From: Spirochaetaceae bacterium | GTDB taxonomy: Bacteria > Spirochaetota > Spirochaetia > Treponematales > Breznakiellaceae | DNA length: 11,900 bases | Direction of reading: 5' to 3' | Assembly (NCBI GenBank): GCA_031269165.1 | Contig: JAISZQ010000260.1 | Coordinates: 1 to 11,900, forward strand | Shown here: positions 5,919-11,900 of the stretch, one piece after another | Position numbering within the stretch: the first letter of the stretch is position 1 | Layout: every line of letters starts with the position of its first letter | Position numbers and translations under genes: made by a program | Notes under the pieces: model-generated | The model's input: only the letters and a program-made list of their open reading frames with translations | What the model was told of the DNA's origin: nothing | Databases searched by the model: none

Positions 5919-6822
5919 ACACCAGCTTCTGGCCGCGCATGACGCGATGCAAAACTTCGCGGACTGGCGTTTCGACGGCGAGATACCCATCGAACGCCGA
6001 GACGAGTCCGGGGTTCTCGCGTTCACGTTAAACCGGCTGGCACAATTCTACGGGCAAATTGCGCCGCTATCCAACAAAACATTCGCGGGCCGTATCCAGA
6101 CCGGAAAAATGCCGCCCATAAACCAAAACAACAAGGCGGTCGTGCTTTTTTGCAACATGCGCTCGTTTTCATCCGTAACGCGGGGCTTGCGGCCGCGAGA
6201 AAAACTGGATCTGGCAAACACCTTCTTCCAAAAGGCAGGACTCTGCGCCCGCTTAACCGGCGGCTATGTTGACACCTATCTGGGCGACAAGATGATCGTA
6301 CACTGGGGCATTCTCAATGGGGGCGGTCCGCGAGAGAACGCGCTCGCCGCGATCCGCGCCGTGCTGATGACGCGCGCCTGTCTGGGAGACTGGAACCGAA
6401 AAAGAATCGGCGCGGGACTTGAGCCCTTGTTCTTTTCGTTTGGCCTTGATGCGGGAAGGGCGAGTCTCTCGCCGTTTTCCGTGGACGGGATCCTTGAGTA
6501 CCGCCTCACCGGGCCGACGGTAAACAACGCTTGTCGCTACGAGGCCGCGACGAAAAAGACGCGGACAGAAACGCTTCTCTCGGAAAACGTCTATCGCCTT
6601 GTCGAGCGGTTCGTTGTCTCAGGCGAGATGCCGCGCGTCCCGGCCAAGCCGCGTCTCTTTACCCTCATCAATCTCCGGGGAAAAAGGCACACTCGGCTTT
6701 TGGCCAACGACCTTGCCCATATTGTCGATATCGACCTGCCCTTTGCCATGACGCTTGCCGGGCCGCGCGGTCCACGGACACTTTCCGAACTGCGGACGAT
6801 GCTTTATATGGCAACACCGTAA
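5905..6822 (+). CDS. Soluble class III cyclase-like protein
   Basis: This 305-residue cytoplasmic protein has a cyclase homology domain at about 75-235 and no membrane segment. The first metal Asp is replaced by Asn84 (LFCNMRSFS), while the second is kept as Gly127-Asp128 (YLGDKMIVHWG). The catalytic Asn207 and Arg211 are kept in TVNNACRYE. It is thus closer to a working cyclase than its upstream partner, but the pair together still lacks a site with both metal aspartates. The start overlaps the upstream gene by 14 bases and has GGAG six bases before it, so translation is probably coupled. The roughly 70 residues after the domain match nothing I recognise. A perfect inverted repeat begins 15 bases after the stop. 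Confidence 0.82.
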   Translation: MPSLKHQLLAAHDAMQNFADWRFDGEIPIERRDESGVLAFTLNRLAQFYGQIAPLSNKTFAGRIQTGKMPPINQNNKAVVLFCNMRSFSSVTRGLRPREKLDLANTFFQKAGLCARLTGGYVDTYLGDKMIVHWGILNGGGPRENALAAIRAVLMTRACLGDWNRKRIGAGLEPLFFSFGLDAGRASLSPFSVDGILEYRLTGPTVNNACRYEAATKKTRTETLLSENVYRLVERFVVSGEMPRVPAKPRLFTLINLRGKRHTRLLANDLAHIVDIDLPFAMTLAGPRGPRTLSELRTMLYMATP

Positions 6823-6836
6823 GAATAGTTGTCCCC

Positions 6837-6895
6837 AGATTGCGCCATCACAGATTATGCGGGTCTTACGTATGACGCCATGCATGGCGCAATCT
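6837..6895. repeat. Inverted repeat downstream of cyclase pair
   Basis: AGATTGCGCCAT (6837-6848) pairs perfectly with ATGGCGCAATCT (6884-6895). The right side also forms its own 14-base perfect palindrome CGCCATGCATGGCG (6876-6889). It lies just after the stop of the second cyclase gene and could form a 3' mRNA structure, but no T-run follows, so it is not a typical intrinsic terminator. Confidence 0.65.
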
Positions 6896-6933
6896 GCGGT
6901 TCCTTTGGTTTCCATTTGCTTAAGTTGTTGACA

Positions 6934-6970
6934 GGGGATTTTCAATCCGGGGATATTCAATCCCTTGAGG
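6934..6970. repeat. GGGGATTTTCAATCC repeat, inverted partner at 7909-7930
   Basis: GGGGATTTTCAATCC (6934-6948) is followed directly by a near copy that extends into CCTTGAGG (6949-6970). The 22 bases at 6949-6970 match the reverse complement of 7909-7930 at 21 positions. The roughly 1-kb stretch between the two inverted copies has no recognisable gene. Confidence 0.7.
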
Positions 6971-7080
6971 TTGCGGGTCAAAGATCCGTTGGGTTAATAC
7001 TCTCCAAAGTCATGCTGATTCCGCAACCTTTGTCGGTTAAAAAAGTAAATGACGTTGCCCTGCCTGTTGCGGGGCACCCC

Positions 7081-7109
7081 TTGACAAAGTTTTTCGTGCG
7101 TGGTATATC
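7081..7109 (+). promoter_or_regulatory. Strong promoter without a recognisable gene
   Basis: A perfect TTGACA (7081-7086), 17-bp spacer and TATATC (7104-7109) preceded by TGG form a good sigma-70 promoter. Predicted start is near 7116. An ATG at 7117 opens a 10-codon frame ending at 7149, over a CCGGC/GCCGG dyad. It is followed by AAAGG and an ATG at 7162. Confidence 0.55.
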
Positions 7110-7161
7110 TATATCCATGATTGCCCGGCGGCAGTGCCGGAGCATATAAGAAAGGCTGGTT

Positions 7162-7488
7162 ATGCAAAAAACAGTGTTGTTGAAAAATAAGTTCCTCGTG
7201 ACCCCCTCCCTTATCGCGGGTCCCCCCCCCCCTCGGAAACGTTTTAGACCCATAATCACCCCTTTTGGAACCTCTTTAGACCTTTTTTCTGGGGTTTTCC
7301 CAGCATCTTCCCTTTTCAATTATCCGTTGCCCCTGCGCCCCAACGGGGCATCACGCGCGCTGGAATCAGCGCTCATAAACACGACCGCCCTCCTCCTCAA
7401 AACCGTAAAAAGAGGGGCGGCCCGTGGACGGCATTCCATTTTCATCAGCCCCGGTCTTCTTATCCGGGGCCGGGAACGCCGTTCTTGA
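7162..7488 (+). other. Unrecognised ORF with promoter and RBS, 11-C tract
   Basis: A 108-codon frame starts at an ATG with AAAGG six bases upstream and a good promoter at 7081-7109. A run of eleven C (7222-7232) lies 20 codons in. The protein after the run (rich in Pro, Arg and Leu) resembles no family I know and looks like translated non-coding DNA; the other two frames stop within a few codons after the run. It could be the stump of a decayed gene, a phase-variable start, or chance. The surrounding 6900-7550 region shows no other gene. Confidence 0.25.
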
Positions 7489-7552
7489 GCGCTGTTTCAG
7501 GTGCGCGCAGGGGAAGAGGGTCCGCGAATGCGCGCGAATTGGCGCGAATGAG

Positions 7553-7821
7553 GGTGTGCTCTGCGGTGTTGTTATCCCCGTTGGTTGCCGCTCGCTAAAC
7601 AGTCCCCGCCCCCATCCGTCATTGCGAGCGAGCGGCACATTGCCGAGCGAAGCAATCCAGTGGAAAGGCCGTCTCGTCTGGATTGCTTCACCAACGGCAA
7701 CTGTGTTGCTGCGGGTTCGCAATGACAGGGAAGCCCGCTAAACACTACCCGTCCAAAAAGCGTGCTATGCGGTATTGTCGTTCCAACCGGTAGCACACCG
7801 CCTAAAGGCGGCATTGCCGCC
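7553..7821. repeat. 63-bp repeat units interrupted by palindromic element
   Basis: One unit of the 63-bp family lies at about 7553-7611 and another at 7738-7786, sharing GCTAAACA and the GTGCT-TGCGGT core with 4576-4735. Between them (7618-7726) is an element with end repeats GTCATTGCGA/TCGCAATGAC and perfect inner arms GAAGCAATCCAG (7649-7660) and CTGGATTGCTTC (7678-7689). After the second unit comes the CCGGTAGCACA module with CCGCCTAAAGGCGG and GGCGGCATTGCCGCC dyads (7787-7821). The layout looks like insertion of the palindromic element into an existing repeat array. Confidence 0.75.
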
Positions 7822-7908
7822 GTACATGATTACCGCCCAAAAGACGATACGCTTGCCCTTCCATAAATCTAAACTTGATCCACAAATATAAAAAAAGGTA
7901 ACCACGAG

Positions 7909-7981
7909 CCTCAAGGGATTGAAAATCCCCGGCCTTTGGCCCGCACCAACACGAACAGCGTTCAAAAGCAACTGTTCGTGT
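7909..7981. repeat. Inverted copy of 6949-6970 repeat plus ACACGAACAG hairpin
   Basis: Bases 7909-7930 are the reverse complement of 6949-6970 with one mismatch. A hairpin follows, with perfect 10-base arms ACACGAACAG (7949-7958) and CTGTTCGTGT (7972-7981) and a 13-base loop. No coding frame or RNA gene is recognised from 7822 to 8069. Confidence 0.65.
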
Positions 7982-8069
7982 GGTTCGTGTAAAATCAGGC
8001 TCCTATTTCTGGAATAATTCCAAAAACCACAAGGCACCGCAACCCCGACACGCCATTTTCCATTCCCCT

Positions 8070-8263
8070 GAGCCTGTTCAAAAAGCCCACGGGACGCAAC
8101 CCTCCGCTGTGATTCGGGGGCGTTACGGGGGTCTGACCCCCGTTGAAAGGGGTAGCGGAGGACGGCTCAAACCATTGCGGGGTATTATACCCCGCAATGG
8201 TTTGAGCTTGACCATAGCGAGGGGGAAGGCTTTCCCCCTTTTGCTGAGATTCTGAACAGACTC
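8070..8263. repeat. Hairpin-mosaic element with 43-nt palindrome
   Basis: The ends GAGCCTGTTCA (8070-8080) and TGAACAGACTC (8253-8263) are inverted at 10 of 11 positions. Inside are three hairpins: ACGGGGGTC/GACCCCCGT (8125-8143), a 43-nt palindrome with perfect 21-base arms and one central base (8165-8207), and AGGGGGAA/TTCCCCCT (8220-8239, followed by TTTT on the plus strand). The blocks between them (CCCCGTTGAA-GGGGTAGCG and AGCGAGGGGGAA) recur in reverse orientation at 11771-11838. It lies 23 bases beyond the MalG-type permease stop. Confidence 0.8.
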
Positions 8264-8286
8264 TTAGGTCCCTGCGGAGCCCGGGG

Positions 8287-9129
8287 CTATCCCTTGACGG
8301 CACCTGCCGCAACGCCTTTCGTGATCTGTTTCCTGAACGTCAGGTAGAAGGCGAGCATTGGAACCATGCCGATGACCAGCGCGGAGAACTGTTTGCCATA
8401 GTCCGAAGCCAGTGCCCCGGAGAAGCGGTTCACGCCCACAGGGATTGACTTGATGAGGTCGCTTGAACTTAAGATGTTGATCAGCATGAACTCGTTCCAC
8501 GTGCCGGTGAAGGTGAGGATGCCCACCGTCATGGCAACCGGCGCGGTCATCGGGAAGATGATGCTACTGAATACTTTCAAATATCTCGCCCCGTCCATTC
8601 GCGCCGACTCGATCAGGGCTTCAGGGATGCCCTTAATAAATTCGGTTCCCAGATAGACGCCCATCGGCAACCCCAGCCCGATGTAGGGGATAAGCACCCC
8701 CAGACGGGTATTGTACAACCCTGATGCGTTGACCATGAGGAAGAGCGGCACCATGATGGATTGCAGGGTGAGCAGGATTCCGATGATGAACATCCCGTGC
8801 AGGTAGGGCGTCGCCTTGCACTTGATCTTCGCAAAGGCAAAACTCGCCATGAACCCCAGCACCACCACCGCGATGACCGTCACCACCGTGTAAAAGATGC
8901 TGTTCAACAGCAGAATCCCGAAGTTCCCGATCTGCCACGCATAGGGATAGTTGCCGGTGAACCACACCGTGGGCAGGGCCAGCTTACTCGTGGTAAGGTA
9001 TTCCTGCGTGGTCTTGAACGACTGGATAAACAGCCACAGAATGGGGTAGATCGCCAGAATGGTGAAGACCGCCATCACAATATAAATGATAATTTTCGCG
9101 GGGATATTCCCTTTTCGCACATCCGCCAT
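8287..9129 (-). CDS. Sugar ABC transporter permease, MalG type
   Basis: This 280-residue inner-membrane permease of the CUT1 family forms, with the MalF-type partner, the channel for a carbohydrate or polyol. About six hydrophobic segments are visible, beginning at 12-36. The cytoplasmic EAA loop that docks the ATPase is at about 170-194 (EALIESARMDGA then IIFP). The C-terminus FRKQITKGVAAGAVKG has the usual MalG-family ending. AAGGAG lies six bases before the ATG, and only 3 bases separate it from the MalF-type stop, so the genes are probably coupled. It is last in the operon, and no ATPase gene follows. The substrate cannot be told from the permease. Confidence 0.93.
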   Translation of the reverse strand: MADVRKGNIPAKIIIYIVMAVFTILAIYPILWLFIQSFKTTQEYLTTSKLALPTVWFTGNYPYAWQIGNFGILLLNSIFYTVVTVIAVVVLGFMASFAFAKIKCKATPYLHGMFIIGILLTLQSIMVPLFLMVNASGLYNTRLGVLIPYIGLGLPMGVYLGTEFIKGIPEALIESARMDGARYLKVFSSIIFPMTAPVAMTVGILTFTGTWNEFMLINILSSSDLIKSIPVGVNRFSGALASDYGKQFSALVIGMVPMLAFYLTFRKQITKGVAAGAVKG

Positions 9130-9132
9130 AGT

Positions 9133-10032
9133 CTACTCCTTGCCGCCGAAGCGTTTTTCCACACTTCGCGTTATGCCGATGAGGATAAAGCTGATAATCA
9201 CCATGACCGTGGAGATGGCGTTTGCCAGCGGATAGTTCGGCGCGCCCCGGAACGCTTTGTTATACATATACAACGAAAGCACGCTCGTCCGGTTTGCCGG
9301 GCCGCCCTGGGTCATCACGAACAACAGGTCAAACGACTTGAGGGAGCCTGAAATCGCCAGAATCGCGCTCGTTACGATAACGCCGGAAAGTGCCGGCAAG
9401 ATAATGTACCAGAGGGCCTGCGCCTCGGTCGCGCCGTCAATCTTCGATGCCTCGATGATCGACGTGTCAATACGCTGGAGGTTGGCGAGGAAGATGATAA
9501 CGTACATCCCCGTGTACATCCAGAGCATGACCACCAGCACCGGTATCATCGGATACTCGTTCACGGTAAACTCCGCGCCGGGCTTGAAAAACCGCACAAT
9601 TTCCATATACACGCTGTCCTGACTCTGGTAGAAACTCTTGAACAGAATGCCGATGATGACCGCCGAAATCACGTTGGGCAGATAGATCATCGTTTGAAAG
9701 AAGTCGGTTCCCCGCACGAGTTTGCGGGACAGAATGTAGGCCAGAATGAACCCCAGCGGAATCTGCCCGAACACCGAGATAAAAACGATCAGCATGTTGT
9801 TCTTGAGAGCCAGATAGAAGTAGGAATCCTGAAAGATTTTTATGTAGCTGTCAAGTCCCGCGAAAGCCATGCGGGAATTGCCGAAAATCCGTCCGCCGTT
9901 ATAGTTGGTGAGACTCAGAATGACGGAAAAAATGGTGGGAAAAGCCATGACGCAGAAATAAATCAGCACGGCCGGCGCCACCAAAAGAATATATGCCAAA
10001 CGCTGTTCGCGCTTCGCGGATAAATCACTCAT
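9133..10032 (-). CDS. Sugar ABC transporter permease, MalF type
   Basis: This 299-residue CUT1 permease has a first membrane helix at about 12-36, a short periplasmic stretch with LTNYNG and FAGLDSY, and further helices to about 288. The EAA loop is at about 194-213 (EASKIDGA then IILP), and the diagnostic FVMTQGGPANRT follows at 238-249. At about 300 residues it lacks the long extra domain of E. coli MalF and matches the common sugar-permease length. AAGGAG stands six bases before the ATG. A 155-base gap with a strong hairpin separates it from the binding-protein gene upstream, so its expression may be lower than that of the binding protein. Confidence 0.93.
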   Translation of the reverse strand: MSDLSAKREQRLAYILLVAPAVLIYFCVMAFPTIFSVILSLTNYNGGRIFGNSRMAFAGLDSYIKIFQDSYFYLALKNNMLIVFISVFGQIPLGFILAYILSRKLVRGTDFFQTMIYLPNVISAVIIGILFKSFYQSQDSVYMEIVRFFKPGAEFTVNEYPMIPVLVVMLWMYTGMYVIIFLANLQRIDTSIIEASKIDGATEAQALWYIILPALSGVIVTSAILAISGSLKSFDLLFVMTQGGPANRTSVLSLYMYNKAFRGAPNYPLANAISTVMVIISFILIGITRSVEKRFGGKE

Positions 10033-10096
10033 TTTACGCTCCTTACGCTTTTAGGGAAGTTTTTTTTTATAATCAGGGCGCATTGTTTTGTTATCG

Positions 10097-10133
10097 GAGG
10101 CTGTTCCAAAACTTGAGGTTTTGGAACAGCCTC
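10097..10133. repeat. Perfect 16-bp hairpin between binding protein and permease genes
   Basis: GAGGCTGTTCCAAAAC (10097-10112) pairs perfectly with 10118-10133 around a 5-base loop. The 34 bases from 10101 are identical to 85-118. On the transcribed minus strand no T-run follows, so it is more likely a 3'-end stabiliser or processing structure for the binding-protein mRNA than a full terminator. Confidence 0.85.
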
Positions 10134-10187
10134 ATCGTACATCGTCACGGAAGCGGGCGAAGTCCCGCTTCCGCAACAGGAAAACGC

Positions 10188-11546
10188 CTATTGCGCCGCT
10201 TTCCAGGCGTCAAACGCCTTCTGTACGTCTGCTGCCACCTGCTGGGGAGTCTTGGAACCAAGTCCCAGTTCCTGCAACCCGTCGTTCAGAGGATTGAACA
10301 CGTCGCTGTGGAACACCCCGTCAATGACCGAGGTCATCGCCGTATACTGGCTGGCCAAATTCGTGACTGCCTTCTGCATCGGCTCAAGCGCGAGGCTTCC
10401 CACGTTAATACCGGTTACCGTGGGCGTTGCGATGCCGCCGGTTTCGAGGAGCCACGTCTGGATTTCCTTGCCGGAAAGCCATTTCACCAGTGCCCATGCG
10501 GCCTTTTCCCGGTCGGAACCACTCGGAACACCGGCGTTTATGCCCCAGCCCGTTCCCAAAATACCGGACGTTGACTTGTTCAGCTTCGCGCCGGGAATGT
10601 CGGGAAACACGGTGATGAGAATCTTTTCCTGCCGAGCCGGAGGGATAACCGCCTGTCCGGTGGACTTGTCGGTGATGAACGCGCCGACCCGCCAATCCCC
10701 GTCGATGAGATACGCGCCCTTGCCCGTACCAAACTGGCCGACTACACTGCCGTAGTCCGTGGAGAGCGTCGCCTTGGACAACACCCCGTCATCATACAGC
10801 GTCTTGATAAAGGCAAGCGCGTTGACAAAAGCGGGGTCGGTAAACTTGGCTTTTCCCGATAGGATGGCGTTTTCCCAGCCCTCGCCGCCGAAACGTCCCG
10901 CCACGAGGGAGAAGAGGCAGGACTGCATGACCCACGATTCCTGGTTGGCCATGACTACCGTATCAATCCCCTTCGCCTTGAGCACCGGCACCTGCGCCTT
11001 GAGTTCGGCGTAGGTCTTGGCCGGAGTCAGCCCCGCGGCGGTAAGCACCTCGGTGTTCACGTAAAAAGCGTGGCTTGACGTAATGGCGCGGGGGAGAATG
11101 GCCACATAGCCGCCGCCCTGGGCCGCAGGATCAAGCGCCTGAGGGAGAAAGCCCTGCGCGAACGCGGACCCCTCGGCGCGAATCAATGGCGTGAGGTCTT
11201 TCAACAGCTTCTGGGTGTGAAGCGTCGTTGACCTTCCCGATGGCCACGCATAGAGCACGTCGGGGAGTTGCCCGGCCGCCGCATACGCCTCCACCTTGTT
11301 GTGGTAAGGCTCGTTAAAGAGATCCTCCCGCACGACCTTGATGTCCGGGTGCACCTTGCTAAAAGCATCCCAGACCTTGGTAATTTCATCCGAACTATTA
11401 GCAGACGTCAAGTCCAAATAGTTCAGCACCCGAAGTGACCCGTCCTGAGCAGCAGTCTGCCCCTTGCCGCCCGCACTCAGCGCGGCCACCGGCAAGACCA
11501 ATGCCAGCGCAAGAACGAGATACCGTGTTACTTTACTCATCTTCAT
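10188..11546 (-). CDS. Sugar ABC transporter substrate-binding protein (CUT1)
   Basis: This 452-residue periplasmic binding protein of the MalE/UgpB-like group captures a carbohydrate or polyol for the two permeases downstream. A signal peptide covers residues 1-25 (hydrophobic core 9-22, cleavage likely after ALSA). There is no lipobox cysteine, so it is predicted to be soluble rather than a lipoprotein. The mature part begins with strand RVLNYLDLTSANSSDEITKVWDAF, then FSKVHPDIKV and PDVLYAWPSG, the usual opening of this family. The ATG at 11546 has GGAGG four bases upstream; a second ATG two codons in has a longer spacing. It is first in the operon, with a clear promoter about 90 bases upstream and a hairpin after its stop. 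The ligand is unknown. Confidence 0.92.
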   Translation of the reverse strand: MKMSKVTRYLVLALALVLPVAALSAGGKGQTAAQDGSLRVLNYLDLTSANSSDEITKVWDAFSKVHPDIKVVREDLFNEPYHNKVEAYAAAGQLPDVLYAWPSGRSTTLHTQKLLKDLTPLIRAEGSAFAQGFLPQALDPAAQGGGYVAILPRAITSSHAFYVNTEVLTAAGLTPAKTYAELKAQVPVLKAKGIDTVVMANQESWVMQSCLFSLVAGRFGGEGWENAILSGKAKFTDPAFVNALAFIKTLYDDGVLSKATLSTDYGSVVGQFGTGKGAYLIDGDWRVGAFITDKSTGQAVIPPARQEKILITVFPDIPGAKLNKSTSGILGTGWGINAGVPSGSDREKAAWALVKWLSGKEIQTWLLETGGIATPTVTGINVGSLALEPMQKAVTNLASQYTAMTSVIDGVFHSDVFNPLNDGLQELGLGSKTPQQVAADVQKAFDAWKAAQ

Positions 11547-11638
11547 ATTTCCTCCAAATTAAGAATAGTCCGCAACCCCTCGCTCCACACTCGTTGTCCA
11601 AGCCATAAAACGAAAAACCGCAAACAATGATTTCTTGT

Positions 11639-11689
11639 ATAATAACGTTTTTTTCAAATCTGGTCAAGGGAGTGTCAAGCCATTGTCAA
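11639..11689 (-). promoter_or_regulatory. Promoter of transporter operon with triple TTGAC repeats
   Basis: On the minus strand TTGACC (11667 to 11662), a 17-bp spacer and TATTAT (11644 to 11639) form a good promoter with a start near 11632 and a leader of about 86 bases. Two further TTGACA copies lie upstream at exact 11-base steps (11673-11678 and 11684-11689). All three fall on one face of the helix, so the repeats may be an operator or activator site overlapping the -35. Confidence 0.7.
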
Positions 11690-11751
11690 CGTTCAATAGA
11701 AATGCCCTCATCCTTCATGCGGCATGAGGATCTGCATGGCTTTTTTCAGGT

Positions 11752-11861
11752 GAGGTTGTTCCAAAACCCAGCGAAAGGGGGAAAGTCTTCCCCCTCGCTT
11801 CGGTCTACGCCCTACGCTACCCCCTTCAACGGGGACAAAACCATGCGGTGCATGGTTTTGT
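11752..11861. repeat. Hairpin-mosaic element, opposite orientation
   Basis: The element begins with GAGGTTGTTCCAAAAC (11752-11767), one mismatch from the hairpin arm at 10097. AGGGGGAA/TTCCCCCT (11776-11795) and blocks shared with 8139-8227 in reverse order follow. It then has a hairpin ACAAAACCATGC/GCATGGTTTTGT (11835-11861) in the position held by ACGGGGGTC/GACCCCCGT in the other copy. The remaining bases to 11900 show no gene. Confidence 0.75.
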
Positions 11862-11900
11862 GGGCGTACCCCAAGCGTCCACGGACGGACGCATTACTGA

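Noticed and set aside
5025..6026. Minus-strand frame of 333 codons across both cyclase-like genes
   Set aside because: It has no recognisable domain and the composition of an antisense shadow; the plus strand has overlapping genes with promoter and ribosome binding site.
6829..7149. Plus-strand frame of 106 codons after the cyclase pair
   Set aside because: It starts at a TTG inside a repeat region, lacks a ribosome binding site, and spans inverted repeats and the promoter at 7081.
7949..7981. Possible small RNA or tRNA-like fold
   Set aside because: Only a single 10-bp hairpin is visible; no cloverleaf, promoter or terminator was found around it.
8761..9351. Plus-strand frame of 196 codons opposite the permeases
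   Set aside because: It is His- and Asp-rich antisense of membrane-protein codons, without a family match.
11710..11746. Hairpin followed by a T-run as a plus-strand terminator
   Set aside because: The stem has a bulge, the T-run lies about ten bases beyond it, and no plus-strand gene precedes it.

Overview
The window looks like a chromosomal stretch from a GC-rich, Treponema-like spirochaete. This is an inference from protein style, tandem class III cyclase-domain genes, strong TTGACA/TATAAT-like promoters and dense dispersed hairpin repeats, not from a marker gene. There is no rRNA, tRNA, transposase or CRISPR array. Six genes have clear family assignments, one small gene is likely, and long intergenic stretches are packed with inverted and tandem repeats.

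Left part (1-4379). A cluster of hairpins (2-113) lies next to a small minus-strand gene (116-376) resembling the antitoxin half of a toxin-antitoxin pair. After a repeat-bearing, AT-rich gap comes a tight three-gene plus-strand operon. It encodes a zinc-dependent polyol dehydrogenase (884-1960), an FGGY kinase closest to L-xylulose kinase (1972-3483) and a UlaE/SgbU-type L-xylulose-5-phosphate 3-epimerase (3489-4379). Together they suggest oxidation of a sugar alcohol to a ketose, phosphorylation, and epimerisation towards the pentose phosphate pathway. The substrate is not fixed by sequence: L-arabinitol or xylitol fit the kinase and epimerase, while the dehydrogenase also resembles erythritol/L-threitol dehydrogenases.

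Middle (4380-8286). An inverted-repeat element overlaps the end of the epimerase gene and is followed by 62-63-bp tandem repeats. Then come two overlapping genes with degenerate class III adenylate/guanylate cyclase domains (4836-5918 and 5905-6822). Their promoter is placed so that transcription should begin at the A of the ATG, i.e. a leaderless mRNA. From 6823 to 8286 there is no convincing gene. That stretch holds a good promoter with no recognisable product, an 11-C homopolymer, further copies of the 63-bp repeat interrupted by a palindromic element, and a mosaic of hairpins with a 43-nt near-perfect palindrome.

Right part (8287-11900). A minus-strand CUT1 sugar ABC transporter operon runs from a promoter near 11640-11667: substrate-binding protein (10188-11546), MalF-type permease (9133-10032) and MalG-type permease (8287-9129). 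No ATPase gene is present, so a shared MsiK/UgpC-type ATPase elsewhere is expected. A perfect 16-bp-arm hairpin lies between the binding-protein and permease genes, and related hairpin-mosaic repeats in opposite orientation flank the operon. The transporter may import the polyol used by the left operon, but nothing in the sequence proves the link.
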